64,000 nucleotides of DNA from Acidithiobacillus sp. Lineage in GTDB: Bacteria > Pseudomonadota > Gammaproteobacteria > Acidithiobacillales > Acidithiobacillaceae. Every line of letters starts with the position of its first letter. Position 1 is the stretch's first letter. A program made the position numbers and the translations under genes. The notes under the pieces are model-generated. The model did no database searches. It was not told the origin of the DNA and was given only the letters and a program-made list of their open reading frames with translations. The stretch covers positions 1 to 64,000 of the forward strand of contig JAQVDS010000004.1 in assembly GCA_028697715.1 (NCBI GenBank). The letters are read 5' to 3'. Below, piece after piece: positions 56,130-64,000 of the stretch.

Positions 56130-58291
56130 GGCCTCCGCCCTCCATACGCAAAAGCCGCGCCTTCCTGTTCCGCGATGGTGCGCCTGGGCGCTGTTTCCTG
56201 TTTCGGCATCCACTGATCCAGCAATGCCAGATTCTTTTGCGCCGCCACGTCGCCGCGCTCTGCCGCCTGTTCCCACCAGGAGCGGGCTGCATCAAACAAC
56301 TGCTTTTGGGCGCACAGGTAGCCCAGGTTCCCCATTTCGTGCGGAGCCAGCAACGAAGGCTTGCCCTCGAACGTCACCGGCTGCGCCGTAACCTGTTGGG
56401 ACTTCCACCCCGCCAAGAGCCGAAAAGTCAGGCGATTCTCCAACATTCGTTCCAGTTCCGCTTTCTCGGCCACATAGCTCATGCCGGTACGGTTGTTGAA
56501 CAGGACCACCGCCTTTTCAAATCGCACTGGCTCGCTGTCCGGGGTGGGATAAGCCGTTACCCATTGGCCGCTCTCCGGTACGGCCTCGCGCTCGACCAGC
56601 TTGGCATAGAGCTTTTGCCCATAGATAGGCGTAGGCCGAATCAGAGACGGACGGCTAAGACTGTAGCCGGAAGGCTCACCCGCCGCGTGTCCGGGAACCG
56701 AGTAGAAAGTGTGCCGGTTTGCCATGGTTTCCGCCCAGGAATGGACCTCAGAGACGATTTCCGAATAGCCAAAAGGCTTGTCGGGATTGGCCCGGTAGCG
56801 CAAGGAAACCGCACGAGGAAGCAACAGGTCGCCATCCCGAACCCGAAGCATGGCCTCCTGGGGTGTCTTGGGAACATCCCCAAAGCCGTGCCGCTCCCAA
56901 AAATCCCCAAAATCCTTGCTCGGCACCACCCAGGTCTGCTCTACCGCCGTCATGCCCACGAAGTACCGGAGCTTGAGAAAATCCCGGTCCCTGTGGTTCG
57001 AGTGAAACACCGTCGCATCCACCCGGCTCACGTCATAGGTCAACGGCGCGGGTAACTCGATAGGTGCTTCGGGATTGGCCGGACCCGCCACCAACGTCCC
57101 AGGAACGGTCGGCCCCTGCCCCTTGGGATCGTATTGGAAAAAACCGGGTTCGTCCGGGCGCATCGGGAAACGGTCGAGATTACCGCCGTAGTCGAGCACC
57201 AGACAATCCTCTTTCCCATCCGCCGTGCGCAAACCACGTCCAACCATCTGTATCCAGCGGGCGGCGCTCTGCGTAGGCCGCAATACTGTAACAGAATCAA
57301 TCTTGGGCAAATCAAAGCCCTCGATGAACAGGTCCACATTCACCAGATACCGATACTTGCCCTCGGCAAAATCCTGAATACGCTGGCCGCGCACGTCCGG
57401 GGGGGTTTCGCCATCGACCACCACACTGCCCGGCAAAGACGCGGCCACCTGCCGGGCGTGCTTGCGGTCGATAGTAAAGACGATGTTGTGGTCCCTGTCC
57501 GCCGTGCGGGTCAACACGTCCTGCATCCGCTCTTTGTGCTGTATGGCGGCGGCACTGCGCAAGTCCTCGTTCAAAAAGTCGCCCTTACGCGAACGCGCCT
57601 TGCCCGTCTCTATCGGGTACAAGGTTTTGGCCCATTGGGGCTTGACCAAAAACCCCTCGTCCATGAGCAAGGCCGGTTCAATCTGGTAGGCCGTGTAGTT
57701 GAGGGGATTGCCGGGGGCGACAATATGCCCGCCATCGAGTCGCCAAGGCGTCGCCGTAAATCCGGCCACCCGCATGTCCCGGTGCCGCTCACTCAAGGTC
57801 TTGAGCAAACGCTGATACTGACCATCACCGCTGGTCGGAATCCGGTGGGCCTCGTCCACAATCACCAAGCCGGGCGGCGGCATGTGCGCCAGCACGTCCG
57901 GCTTGCCGATAGTCTGCACACTGGCGACCGTGACCTTGCCAAAATCCTTTTGGTTGAGACTGGCACAATGAATGGCCGGAACGAGATCGTGTGGGAGCAC
58001 ATGCGAAAACCGCTCTGCCGCCTGGGTAATCAGTTCGGCCCGGTGCGCCAGCACCAGCACGCTTTCTTGCGGGTACTGACGGAGATACTTTTCAATGAAA
58101 GCGGCCATGATGACCGTTTTGCCGCCGCCCGTCGCAGCGATACAGGCCGGATGCCGGTCGTTTTCTTCGAGCGCCGCCATCATCGCATTGACGGCTTCCT
58201 GCTGATAACCGCGCAGCGAAAACCGCTGCGCCGTGGCATCGGTCGGGAAAAGCGTGGCTTGATTCTCGTGGACTGCGACCCTCCGGCTCAT
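56126..58291 (-). CDS. SF2 DEAH-box helicase with C-terminal repeat region
   Basis: A 721-aa protein. Motifs: LRGYQQEAVNAMMAAL, Walker A CIAATGGGKTVIMAAF, VLVLAHRAEL, DEAH in LVIVDEAHRIPTS, GFTATPWRLDGG, and motif VI WIQMVGRGLRTADG. This is a type I restriction HsdR/RecG-like SF2 core as in phage-type helicases. The C-terminal 250 aa are unassigned, ending in a SEL1-like stretch (NLGYLCAQKQLFDAARSWWEQAAERGDVAAQKNLALL). The tail FAYGGRRP resembles that of the upstream helicase. ATGA overlap with it. Confidence 0.88.
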   Translation of the reverse strand: MSRRVAVHENQATLFPTDATAQRFSLRGYQQEAVNAMMAALEENDRHPACIAATGGGKTVIMAAFIEKYLRQYPQESVLVLAHRAELITQAAERFSHVLPHDLVPAIHCASLNQKDFGKVTVASVQTIGKPDVLAHMPPPGLVIVDEAHRIPTSGDGQYQRLLKTLSERHRDMRVAGFTATPWRLDGGHIVAPGNPLNYTAYQIEPALLMDEGFLVKPQWAKTLYPIETGKARSRKGDFLNEDLRSAAAIQHKERMQDVLTRTADRDHNIVFTIDRKHARQVAASLPGSVVVDGETPPDVRGQRIQDFAEGKYRYLVNVDLFIEGFDLPKIDSVTVLRPTQSAARWIQMVGRGLRTADGKEDCLVLDYGGNLDRFPMRPDEPGFFQYDPKGQGPTVPGTLVAGPANPEAPIELPAPLTYDVSRVDATVFHSNHRDRDFLKLRYFVGMTAVEQTWVVPSKDFGDFWERHGFGDVPKTPQEAMLRVRDGDLLLPRAVSLRYRANPDKPFGYSEIVSEVHSWAETMANRHTFYSVPGHAAGEPSGYSLSRPSLIRPTPIYGQKLYAKLVEREAVPESGQWVTAYPTPDSEPVRFEKAVVLFNNRTGMSYVAEKAELERMLENRLTFRLLAGWKSQQVTAQPVTFEGKPSLLAPHEMGNLGYLCAQKQLFDAARSWWEQAAERGDVAAQKNLALLDQWMPKQETAPRRTIAEQEGAAFAYGGRRP

Positions 58292-61035
58292 GGCTTTCTC
58301 CCATAAGCAAATAACGGTTCCTGCGCTTCTTCGGAAAGTCGCTCGATCTGTCCCAACGGATCATCGCTCTTGCAGAAAGCGCGCAAAAAACCTTCACGAG
58401 ACTTGTCTGATAGCGTCCCCAACACCTGCGGCTCTCGATCCCGGAAAAGCTCGACCAAAATCTTGTCGGAAGGACCAAAGGCAATCAATTCGCCAATGTC
58501 CGGGTTGGGACCGTCCACGAAAGCCAACTGCCGTGCCGCATCCAGAGATTCCGCCAAAGCAAACAACCGCCCTGCGTCCTGCAAAGGGCTGGCACCCGGC
58601 AAAGGGGCTGCACTCGGCATGGCTGCACCCGGCAAGGGGGCTGCTTCCTGCGCAATGGCTGCATCCGGCCAAGGATTTGCGCCATGCGCTTGCAAGTGGA
58701 CGTGCATCTTCTGAACGGTACCCTGCAAGTTTTCCAGAGTACCGTTATTGAACACCTGGGTATCCATGGGAACCGTGCGCAAGGCATTCTCTAGCGGGTG
58801 ATTTGCAGACGCATCGCCCCGCTGCCGCAAGTAGGCCATGCGCTCGGAAACTTCCGGGTTCTCGACCCGAACCGTCATACCGCCATCGGGAAAGGCCCGC
58901 CCTAGCTCGGCAATCAAGGCCACCTCCTCCGGCGTGCGGAGATCCGACACCACAACCGAACCGCCCTGGGCCAAAACGTCCATCGCCTGTTCCCGCACGC
59001 GATCTGTCAGAAAATTGGGATTCTGACCACGGCAATAATCGCCCCAAAGCTGCAACACTTCTCGCGGCGAAAGGGGCTGGTTTCGTTCCCGGCTTTGGAG
59101 GGCTGGCACCCTGCTAAGGGCTTCGGCCATGACCGGATTCTGACAACGGGATCGTGCCAAAGCATCCGTCGCAAAATCCTTGTTATCCCGACTTTGCAAA
59201 TGGTAGACCGGAATCCCGTAAGCATTGGACACGTCTTGATACAGTACATCGCCAAAAGCCAGTTTGACCGCCTTGCCGCCATCCGCCGTCACCTGGGCAA
59301 TCAGCATGTCGGCCACAGTATCTTTGCCCGCTCCCGGCTCGCCGGAAAGCCCCACGATCCAAGATTCACCATGCTTTGCAGAGACCCCATCCGGCTCCGC
59401 TACGGAAGGGTTCTTCCACGCCTCGATCCCGGCCAGCACTGCGGGAATCCGCTCACGCGGCCCCCGCAACGAAGAACCATAATCTTCTTCTTCGCGCAAA
59501 GCCCGCTCCATCGTATTCAGCAAGCCATTGGTGTAAAGCGTCGTCTGAGCACGGGTACAAGCGACATATTGCAGACAAAGAGCATCTTCACCGGGAACCT
59601 GATATTGCCTTTCTTCTTCGTCGTTGGTATTGAGCCAACTCCGCTGAAAGTCATCCATCAGCAGCACATTGTGCCACTGCCCGCCCTTGGACTTGTGACC
59701 AGTAGAAAGCACATATTGCGCTTTGGCCGGGTCCGTCTCGGTGCTACGCAGGGCTTGAGCAATGTCATCAACATGCCCCTGCTTCTGCTCCACGATCTTG
59801 ACCAGAGGGGCCAGACCACTCCCCAAAGGGGTTTGCGCGTACTCGGACAACTGATGCCAGTCGTCAAAAAAGCTCAGTTCCGGGTGCTTGGCGAACTCCC
59901 CTTTGTACATCCGCCCCATGGCCTCGACCAGCTTGACGATTTCGCCAGTGCCGCCCACTACATGAATGCGCTGACCGGCAACCACAGCCTGAACCGCTGC
60001 TTGTAACAAACCGGCATTACCACGGAACAGCACGGCATGAACATTACCGACCTGATCGTCGATCACCTGGCTATTCGGCCCCTTGCCGGTCAACAGATAG
60101 GGGGAACCCATGAGCCGCAAGAAGTGATTGCCCGCATCCGCCACGTCCTGCCCGAATCGGTAGCTGGTAGCCAACGGCAAAGTTTTGGTAAGGTCGGGAT
60201 GATCCTTTTGCATGACCTTCATGGCGTCCACTGCCCCGGTGAAATCGTAAATATGCTGGTAGGTATCTCCCACCAGCACCAGCCGGGTGCCGTACTGCAA
60301 CTGCGCTTTCAGGATTGCCAACATGGGCGGCGAAGCATCCTGCGCTTCGTCAAAGAGAATGGTGTCGGCGGGAATCCGGGGCGGAGCCAGAGAGCAAAGT
60401 TTCAGATAGACGCCATGGTCGATGGGGAAATTGGAGAACGGATCGCGCATCCGGTCCCAGGCCCACGCCGCCGTACCCAACGTCGCTTTCGGGGTCCCAT
60501 TCAATCCTTGCCGATGAATGTAGTCGGCCAGATCGGGGGCAATATGCTGTGGCCCAATCTGCGCGTCTGCCGACTGACAGTATTGCCGCAAGATCGACTG
60601 CACCGCCATGATCGCCCGGCCTTCGGAGCAACGTAGCTCCTGCCGGATTTGCCGGATACGGTCGGCAAAATCGGTGCTCTGCCGCATCTGGTCGCGCAAG
60701 GGGCCATAGAGACTGCCCTGAAACAAGCGAGGCTGGCTGGCCCCGTAAACCTCGGCCATCGTACCCCCGCCGTCCGGGTGCGGGGCACGAAAGGCGAAAC
60801 TGTGCGCCGTACTGGTCGTGGTATTGTTTGGAAATTCCGCCGCCGCTTCATCGGCATTGCGCTTGTTGAACACAAAGTAGCGAACTCGCTCTCCCTGCAA
60901 GGGATACTGCGCCGCTCCCTTGAGGGTCGTTGTCTTGCCGGTTCCCGCCAACGCATTGACCGCGAGGATTTGCGAGTCCCGATAGTGCAGGTGATCTAGG
61001 ATCGCCGTCTGTTCGTCATTAAACCGAAAGGCCAT
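58288..61035 (-). CDS. SF1 (UvrD/Rep-like) helicase fused to a deoxynucleotide-kinase-like P-loop domain
   Basis: A 915-aa protein. Residues 1 to ~530 are SF1 helicase: FNDEQTAIL (Q motif), AVNALAGTGKTTTLKGA (Walker A), DTILFDEAQDASPPML (Walker B), LVLVGDTYQHIYDF, ATSYRFG, STGHKSKGGQWHNVLL and QYVACTRAQTTLY. Near residue 562 a second P-loop, IVGLSGEPGAGKDTVADML, opens a domain resembling phage dNMP kinases (VVVSDLRTPEEVALIAELG). A Pro/Ala repeat near 785-800 and a tail ending FAYGRKP follow. I do not know this fusion. It is 24 nt from the DUF805-like gene and ATGA-coupled to the SF2 helicase. Confidence 0.88.
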   Translation of the reverse strand: MAFRFNDEQTAILDHLHYRDSQILAVNALAGTGKTTTLKGAAQYPLQGERVRYFVFNKRNADEAAAEFPNNTTTSTAHSFAFRAPHPDGGGTMAEVYGASQPRLFQGSLYGPLRDQMRQSTDFADRIRQIRQELRCSEGRAIMAVQSILRQYCQSADAQIGPQHIAPDLADYIHRQGLNGTPKATLGTAAWAWDRMRDPFSNFPIDHGVYLKLCSLAPPRIPADTILFDEAQDASPPMLAILKAQLQYGTRLVLVGDTYQHIYDFTGAVDAMKVMQKDHPDLTKTLPLATSYRFGQDVADAGNHFLRLMGSPYLLTGKGPNSQVIDDQVGNVHAVLFRGNAGLLQAAVQAVVAGQRIHVVGGTGEIVKLVEAMGRMYKGEFAKHPELSFFDDWHQLSEYAQTPLGSGLAPLVKIVEQKQGHVDDIAQALRSTETDPAKAQYVLSTGHKSKGGQWHNVLLMDDFQRSWLNTNDEEERQYQVPGEDALCLQYVACTRAQTTLYTNGLLNTMERALREEEDYGSSLRGPRERIPAVLAGIEAWKNPSVAEPDGVSAKHGESWIVGLSGEPGAGKDTVADMLIAQVTADGGKAVKLAFGDVLYQDVSNAYGIPVYHLQSRDNKDFATDALARSRCQNPVMAEALSRVPALQSRERNQPLSPREVLQLWGDYCRGQNPNFLTDRVREQAMDVLAQGGSVVVSDLRTPEEVALIAELGRAFPDGGMTVRVENPEVSERMAYLRQRGDASANHPLENALRTVPMDTQVFNNGTLENLQGTVQKMHVHLQAHGANPWPDAAIAQEAAPLPGAAMPSAAPLPGASPLQDAGRLFALAESLDAARQLAFVDGPNPDIGELIAFGPSDKILVELFRDREPQVLGTLSDKSREGFLRAFCKSDDPLGQIERLSEEAQEPLFAYGRKP
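58584..58668. repeat. 15-bp-type repeats encoding PLPGAA in the helicase gene
   Basis: On the minus strand units such as TTGCCGGGTGCAGCC recur, with degenerate copies (ATGCCGAGTGCAGCC, TTGCCGGGTGCCAGC), coding for PLPGAAMPSAAPLPGAS. They resemble the tandem unit in hipA at 46623-46667. Confidence 0.65.
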
Positions 61036-61059
61036 GTTTTTGTCGCTCCAGCAAGATCG

Positions 61060-61473
61060 TCATACGGGTGGTGCCGATTTTGGCGCAGGAATTTTGGACG
61101 GCAACAAGAACAGGATCGCCAGCACCGCCGCGCCCAGGTAGGGAACCAGCCACAACAGCAACCACCAAGCCGACAGACCCGCATCGCGCAAGCGCCATGC
61201 CTCAGCGGGCAAAAATACGACAAAGCCCGTCAAGGAAACAGCCAATTCCAAAAAGATACCTATATCCACGAATAGGTTGCCGTTATGCCGAACGTGATGC
61301 AGCAACACGCCCATCCAGAACAGGTCCACAAAAGCCGCTGTCACGGCGTACACCAGCACGAACCCCGCTACCGCCTTCCAGAACGGCAAACGCGGCATGG
61401 TGTCGGGATACCCATGCCGGATCAGCGAAAACAGCCGAATAAAATCCCGCACCAAAGGAATGCGACTCAACAT
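61060..61473 (-). CDS. DUF805-like membrane protein
   Basis: A 137-aa protein with three to four hydrophobic segments: [46 protein letters not shown], and [22 protein letters not shown]; the sequence [23 protein letters not shown] is the DUF805 hallmark (R-R/L-H/R-D-x-G-x-S-G/A-W). Function unknown. CAGGAG precedes the ATG. It overlaps the zinc-ribbon gene by 7 nt and precedes the SF1 helicase. Confidence 0.75.
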   Translation of the reverse strand: MLSRIPLVRDFIRLFSLIRHGYPDTMPRLPFWKAVAGFVLVYAVTAAFVDLFWMGVLLHHVRHNGNLFVDIGIFLELAVSLTGFVVFLPAEAWRLRDAGLSAWWLLLWLVPYLGAAVLAILFLLPSKIPAPKSAPPV

Positions 61474-61661
61474 AAAATTCTCCTGCGTAGGGTCAATAAC
61501 TTGCTTTTTCTCTGCAAGCTCTCATATTCCGATTGCCGAATCTCGACCGTGGAAAACCGCTCACCACATTGCCGACATTCTCGTCGCCGCCGCACAAAAA
61601 TTCTCTTATCACGAGAATCAATTACCCGGTTTTCCAAAGCGCCACACTTAGGACAAAGCAT
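61467..61661 (-). CDS. Solo NrdR-type zinc ribbon
   Basis: A 64-aa protein matching only the N-terminal zinc ribbon of Nrd[18 protein letters not shown], then [18 protein letters not shown], with two CxxC pairs. NrdR is about 150 aa and has an ATP-cone after this; here only a short basic tail follows. NrdR represses ribonucleotide reductase genes. Alone it may bind DNA without the nucleotide switch. GGAGA before the ATG. Probably first gene of the coupled run down to 55416. Confidence 0.75.
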   Translation of the reverse strand: MLCPKCGALENRVIDSRDKRIFVRRRRECRQCGERFSTVEIRQSEYESLQRKSKLLTLRRRILC

Positions 61662-61673
61662 AATAAATCTCCG

Positions 61674-62732
61674 TTATGGGCGAAGCGTAACGGACGCGCC
61701 CTGCTCTGGACGCAAATCGCTATGCAAAAAACACTTTGCCTGAGCAACTTGCGCACCAAGATAGACGGCTGCCGACAACAGAGTCCAGACCGATTGTGCC
61801 TTGCTATCGTGCAGATTTTGCAATTCAAAAGTATTGCGCAAGAGATTCAATACGGAAAAAACGCTATCAAATTCGGGTTCCTGAGAATCAAACAAATGTC
61901 CTGCCAAGGAATCAACCAGTAGACCGTTTTTCCTCTCCGCGACCGTACCGCGCAAAAGCCCATAATTCTCAACTTCTGGCTTCAAAGCTGCAAATATGTT
62001 GCGCAAATACTGTTCGGCAGGTTGCAGATAGGCTTGCGCATACTCCCGGTCAACAACGGAAACGCTGGACGCTGACAATACATTGGTAATTTTGACCAAA
62101 TTATTACAGGTCAGGTCCAGTTCGCCCGCCATGGACTCCAACGCAATGATTCCAGCCATCATCGGCAACCGGGGATCATTTTTCAGGTGGTTCTTGCGCA
62201 AGGTAAACCGCATTCCGCCCGTCAGATGCGTGGAGAGCATACCGGCCAACAACTTTCCGGGGTCCGCATCCCCGCGCACTTCGACCTTGCGCGTCAGATT
62301 GTCATACTGAACGCTTCCCCCAACCGTTTTTTTGAAAACGGAAATGTCTGCACCCAGGTCAAAATCCAATGGCTGCCGGTCGTCGAGCACGCCCGCCGCG
62401 TTGAGGCAAGACTGAATCACCAAGAGTTCTTCTTTCAACGCATCTGCACTGCTGGCCCAGGACACCAACACGTCCTGCCGCTTGCCCAGGATCGTGACGT
62501 TCTGAACGTAATCCGTAATAGCGTCGTCCTTGCTGCGAAACAAACCAGTGAGATACCGGGAAAAGGCCCGCGTCAAACCTTCATCCTGCAAGCCCTGGCG
62601 GAACCGAGTGACCGCTACATGCCAACGGCTGTCCGCTACATCGACCACCATTCGCCCCGCCGAATCCAAATGATTCAAAAGCCCCAGGAAAACGCGGGTA
62701 CGATCCTCAAAAAACGTCTCTGTAGGCTTCAT
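61674..62732 (-). CDS. Unknown 352-aa protein
   Basis: Starts MKPTETFFEDRTRVFLGLLNHLDSAG with GAGGGT before ATG (62732). Long mixed helical protein: RQGLQDEGLTRAFSRYLTGLFRSKDDAITDYVQ, then a beta-rich middle (FDLGADISVFKKTVGGSVQYDNLTRKVEVRGDADPG) and helical end. No family, signal peptide or transmembrane segment is apparent. It is preceded by an AT-rich region with repeated elements (62753-62803), so it begins a transcript, and is 12 nt from the zinc-ribbon gene. Could be an island-specific replication or structural protein. Confidence 0.65.
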   Translation of the reverse strand: MKPTETFFEDRTRVFLGLLNHLDSAGRMVVDVADSRWHVAVTRFRQGLQDEGLTRAFSRYLTGLFRSKDDAITDYVQNVTILGKRQDVLVSWASSADALKEELLVIQSCLNAAGVLDDRQPLDFDLGADISVFKKTVGGSVQYDNLTRKVEVRGDADPGKLLAGMLSTHLTGGMRFTLRKNHLKNDPRLPMMAGIIALESMAGELDLTCNNLVKITNVLSASSVSVVDREYAQAYLQPAEQYLRNIFAALKPEVENYGLLRGTVAERKNGLLVDSLAGHLFDSQEPEFDSVFSVLNLLRNTFELQNLHDSKAQSVWTLLSAAVYLGAQVAQAKCFLHSDLRPEQGASVTLRP

Positions 62733-62752
62733 CAATGACCCTCAAAATCGTC

Positions 62753-62803
62753 AGATACACAATATATAGTAGTTGTATTTTTATAGATACACAAGATATT
62801 GTG
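62753..62803 (-). promoter_or_regulatory. AT-rich promoter region with iterated operator-like repeats
   Basis: AGATACACAATATAT (62753-62767) and AGATACACAAGATAT (62785-62799) are near-identical direct repeats 32 bp apart; the second overlaps the dyad CACAA-GATA-TTGTG (62790-62803). The DNA is strikingly AT-rich against GC-rich surroundings and holds several -10-like TATA stretches before the 352-aa gene. Confidence 0.5.
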
Positions 62804-62845
62804 CTTTCTCGTCCTTGGATCGGTCTTGCGTAGTAACGACAGCCC

Positions 62846-63670
62846 CTAGATTCGCATTTCTCGAATCTGCCCAACCTCGTTTTTCCATCCCCGGTTTTCC
62901 TGGTGGGACCAAATCGTCAATCCAAAACGGCCATCCCCTCGGTCCTGCTTGTATGCCCCGGTATCGAGAAACACATGATCTGCAACGGACAGGATTTGAG
63001 TAGAGTCCGGGAGCACGGTAATCGTGTGCCCGACATAGGTGCGGGACAATCCAGCTTCGTCGTTTGGCATTGCTTCGCCCTGGGCAAAGCGCAGACGCAA
63101 CGAGCGGCCCCATAACACCGCATCCACGCCGTCACCTATATCGCCAAAACCCGTCACAAAACGCCGACGCTCCCACTCGGCATCAGGAGATTGATCGAGC
63201 AAGGCATCGGTCCAATCACTGCTGCCCTGCAACTCAGCATGGGCGACATGAAAGCGGCCCTCGCCCTGGCCGACCACGCGCACCAACGGCAAGGCTTGCA
63301 GCAAAGGCAAAAATTCGCCAGCCCGCGTGAAACGCATGGCCCATTTCCAACCACGATTCGAGACAAACGCTTTTTTGTATAACCGATTCCGGCGACTACC
63401 CTGCCCGCCCATGATCCACGCAATCAACATGGCATCATGATTGCCCAATACCGCGTAAAACCACGGTTCCCGCAATAGCTCCAGACAGCCCTCGGAATCC
63501 GGCCCGCGATTAACCAAATCGCCCACGCAAAACAATCGATCCATGGCCGGATCAAAGCGCACATGGTTCAACAGCGCGTGTAACTGCCGCAAGCAACCGT
63601 GCAAATCACCCACGATGAAGTCGCGGCCCTGGGTATTTTCCGAATGCCTCTGGATTTTATTTCCTGTCAT
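62846..63670 (-). CDS. PP2A-like/ApaH-type metallophosphatase
   Basis: A 274-aa phosphatase with the PPP-family motifs [43 protein letters not shown], and late YVGHTITV and HVFLDTGAY. This is like lambda-type serine/threonine phosphatases and ApaH; it could dephosphorylate proteins or Ap4A. ATGA overlap with the upstream Cys-rich gene. Second phosphoesterase of the island. Confidence 0.88.
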   Translation of the reverse strand: MTGNKIQRHSENTQGRDFIVGDLHGCLRQLHALLNHVRFDPAMDRLFCVGDLVNRGPDSEGCLELLREPWFYAVLGNHDAMLIAWIMGGQGSRRNRLYKKAFVSNRGWKWAMRFTRAGEFLPLLQALPLVRVVGQGEGRFHVAHAELQGSSDWTDALLDQSPDAEWERRRFVTGFGDIGDGVDAVLWGRSLRLRFAQGEAMPNDEAGLSRTYVGHTITVLPDSTQILSVADHVFLDTGAYKQDRGDGRFGLTIWSHQENRGWKNEVGQIREMRI

Positions 63671-63975
63671 CGACTACCCCCCTCGATCAACGCATCTTTC
63701 GGCTCCGGCCACGTTTTTCTTCGCACGCGCAACTCCACATCGCCACCACAATGCTTGCAGAGCTTTGTTTCCTTAGCGCACTCCAAACACAGCGCATCGG
63801 TGTTCGTGCTACCATAGGTTTGCAACGCACCGCAACACATACATTCCTCACCCTTGATGGCACAACCACCCAGGCGACTGCCGTAGTAACACATCCGACA
63901 CAACGACTGGACAAGCCGCTGTTCCTTCTCCGGGTCAGCCTCCAGTTTGCGGGCCAGTTCAACGATACTGTTCAT
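63667..63975 (-). CDS. Cys-rich zinc-ribbon protein
   Basis: A 102-aa protein with ten Cys: [39 protein letters not shown], so two or more zinc knuckles are likely. The start is a helix [23 protein letters not shown]. Nucleic-acid or protein binding is possible; no family named. It is ATGA-coupled to the phosphatase gene. The last 25 bp of the window show no further start. Confidence 0.6.
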   Translation of the reverse strand: MNSIVELARKLEADPEKEQRLVQSLCRMCYYGSRLGGCAIKGEECMCCGALQTYGSTNTDALCLECAKETKLCKHCGGDVELRVRRKTWPEPKDALIEGGSR

Positions 63976-64000
63976 CCGCTCTTTGGATCGCGCCGTCCAG

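Noticed and set aside
57134..58306. 390-codon plus-strand frame opposite the SF2 helicase
   Set aside because: The minus-strand frame contains all helicase motifs; this one has none.
45000..64000. CRISPR array or cas genes in the island
   Set aside because: No regularly spaced direct repeats and no Cas motifs were seen; the 15-bp units are coding repeats without spacers.
45000..64000. Integrase, relaxase or type IV secretion genes proving a conjugative element
   Set aside because: None of the frames shows tyrosine recombinase, relaxase or VirB/TraG motifs; if present they lie beyond the right edge.

Overview
The window looks like a chromosomal segment of an acidophilic, flagellated proteobacterium, most likely Acidithiobacillus or a close relative. 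This is inferred from the gyrA-serC-pheA-hisC-aroF-tyrA-aroA-cmk-rpsA-ihfB-lapB-pyrF-pyrE order, an HdeD-type membrane protein, the flagellar and c-di-GMP genes, high GC content and protein style; no database search was possible. Positions 1 to about 44.9 kb are mostly core genome. From the tRNA-Thr gene at 44.86 kb to the right edge the content is accessory: toxin-antitoxin loci, an insertion sequence, phage/plasmid-type genes and helicases, as expected for an island that used the tRNA as its insertion site. No integrase is visible in the window.

Layout. 1-2.5 kb: three Uma2/DUF820 nuclease-like genes around a ParDE-like toxin-antitoxin pair; two of them are near-identical direct copies. 2.7-7.1 kb: an orphan ATP-synthase-epsilon-like gene, a TonB-like protein, a small membrane protein, thioredoxin, xseA and a membrane protein. 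7.1-13.4 kb: PilZ protein, motB, motA, fliL, and two diguanylate cyclases. 13.4-20 kb: ppk2, rnr, tRNA-Leu, a P-loop kinase, HdeD-like, flhX, fliK-like and a YcgR-like PilZ protein. 20-28 kb: a PpiD-like chaperone, tRNA-Asp, tRNA-Val, hupB, lon, clpX, clpP and tig (protein folding and quality control). 28-42.4 kb: a long co-directional run for pyrimidine and aromatic/serine/histidine biosynthesis together with cmk, rpsA, ihfB, lapB and gyrA, with many TGATG/ATGA junctions implying translational coupling. 42.4-44.8 kb: mtnA and an RlmI-like methyltransferase.

Island (45-64 kb). HigBA and HipBA modules, an AAA+ ATPase with a small helix-turn-helix protein, a run of short unknown genes, a DUF4942-type methyltransferase gene split by an IS110-family element, a phosphoesterase/XRE trio, then a tight leftward operon. 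That operon encodes a solo NrdR-type zinc ribbon, a DUF805-like membrane protein, an SF1 helicase fused to a deoxynucleotide-kinase-like P-loop domain, an SF2 DEAH helicase, and a fusion of an FGSN macro-like domain with a SLOG (YspA/DUF2493) domain. It is preceded by an unknown 352-aa protein, a PP2A-like phosphatase and a Cys-rich protein.

The best candidate for an undescribed system is the 55.4-61.7 kb operon: two helicases of different superfamilies, a nucleotide-kinase domain and a probable nucleotide/ADP-ribose-sensing protein, translationally coupled and with a shared C-terminal tail on both helicases. Whether it serves replication or maintenance of the element, or defence against other elements, cannot be decided from sequence alone.
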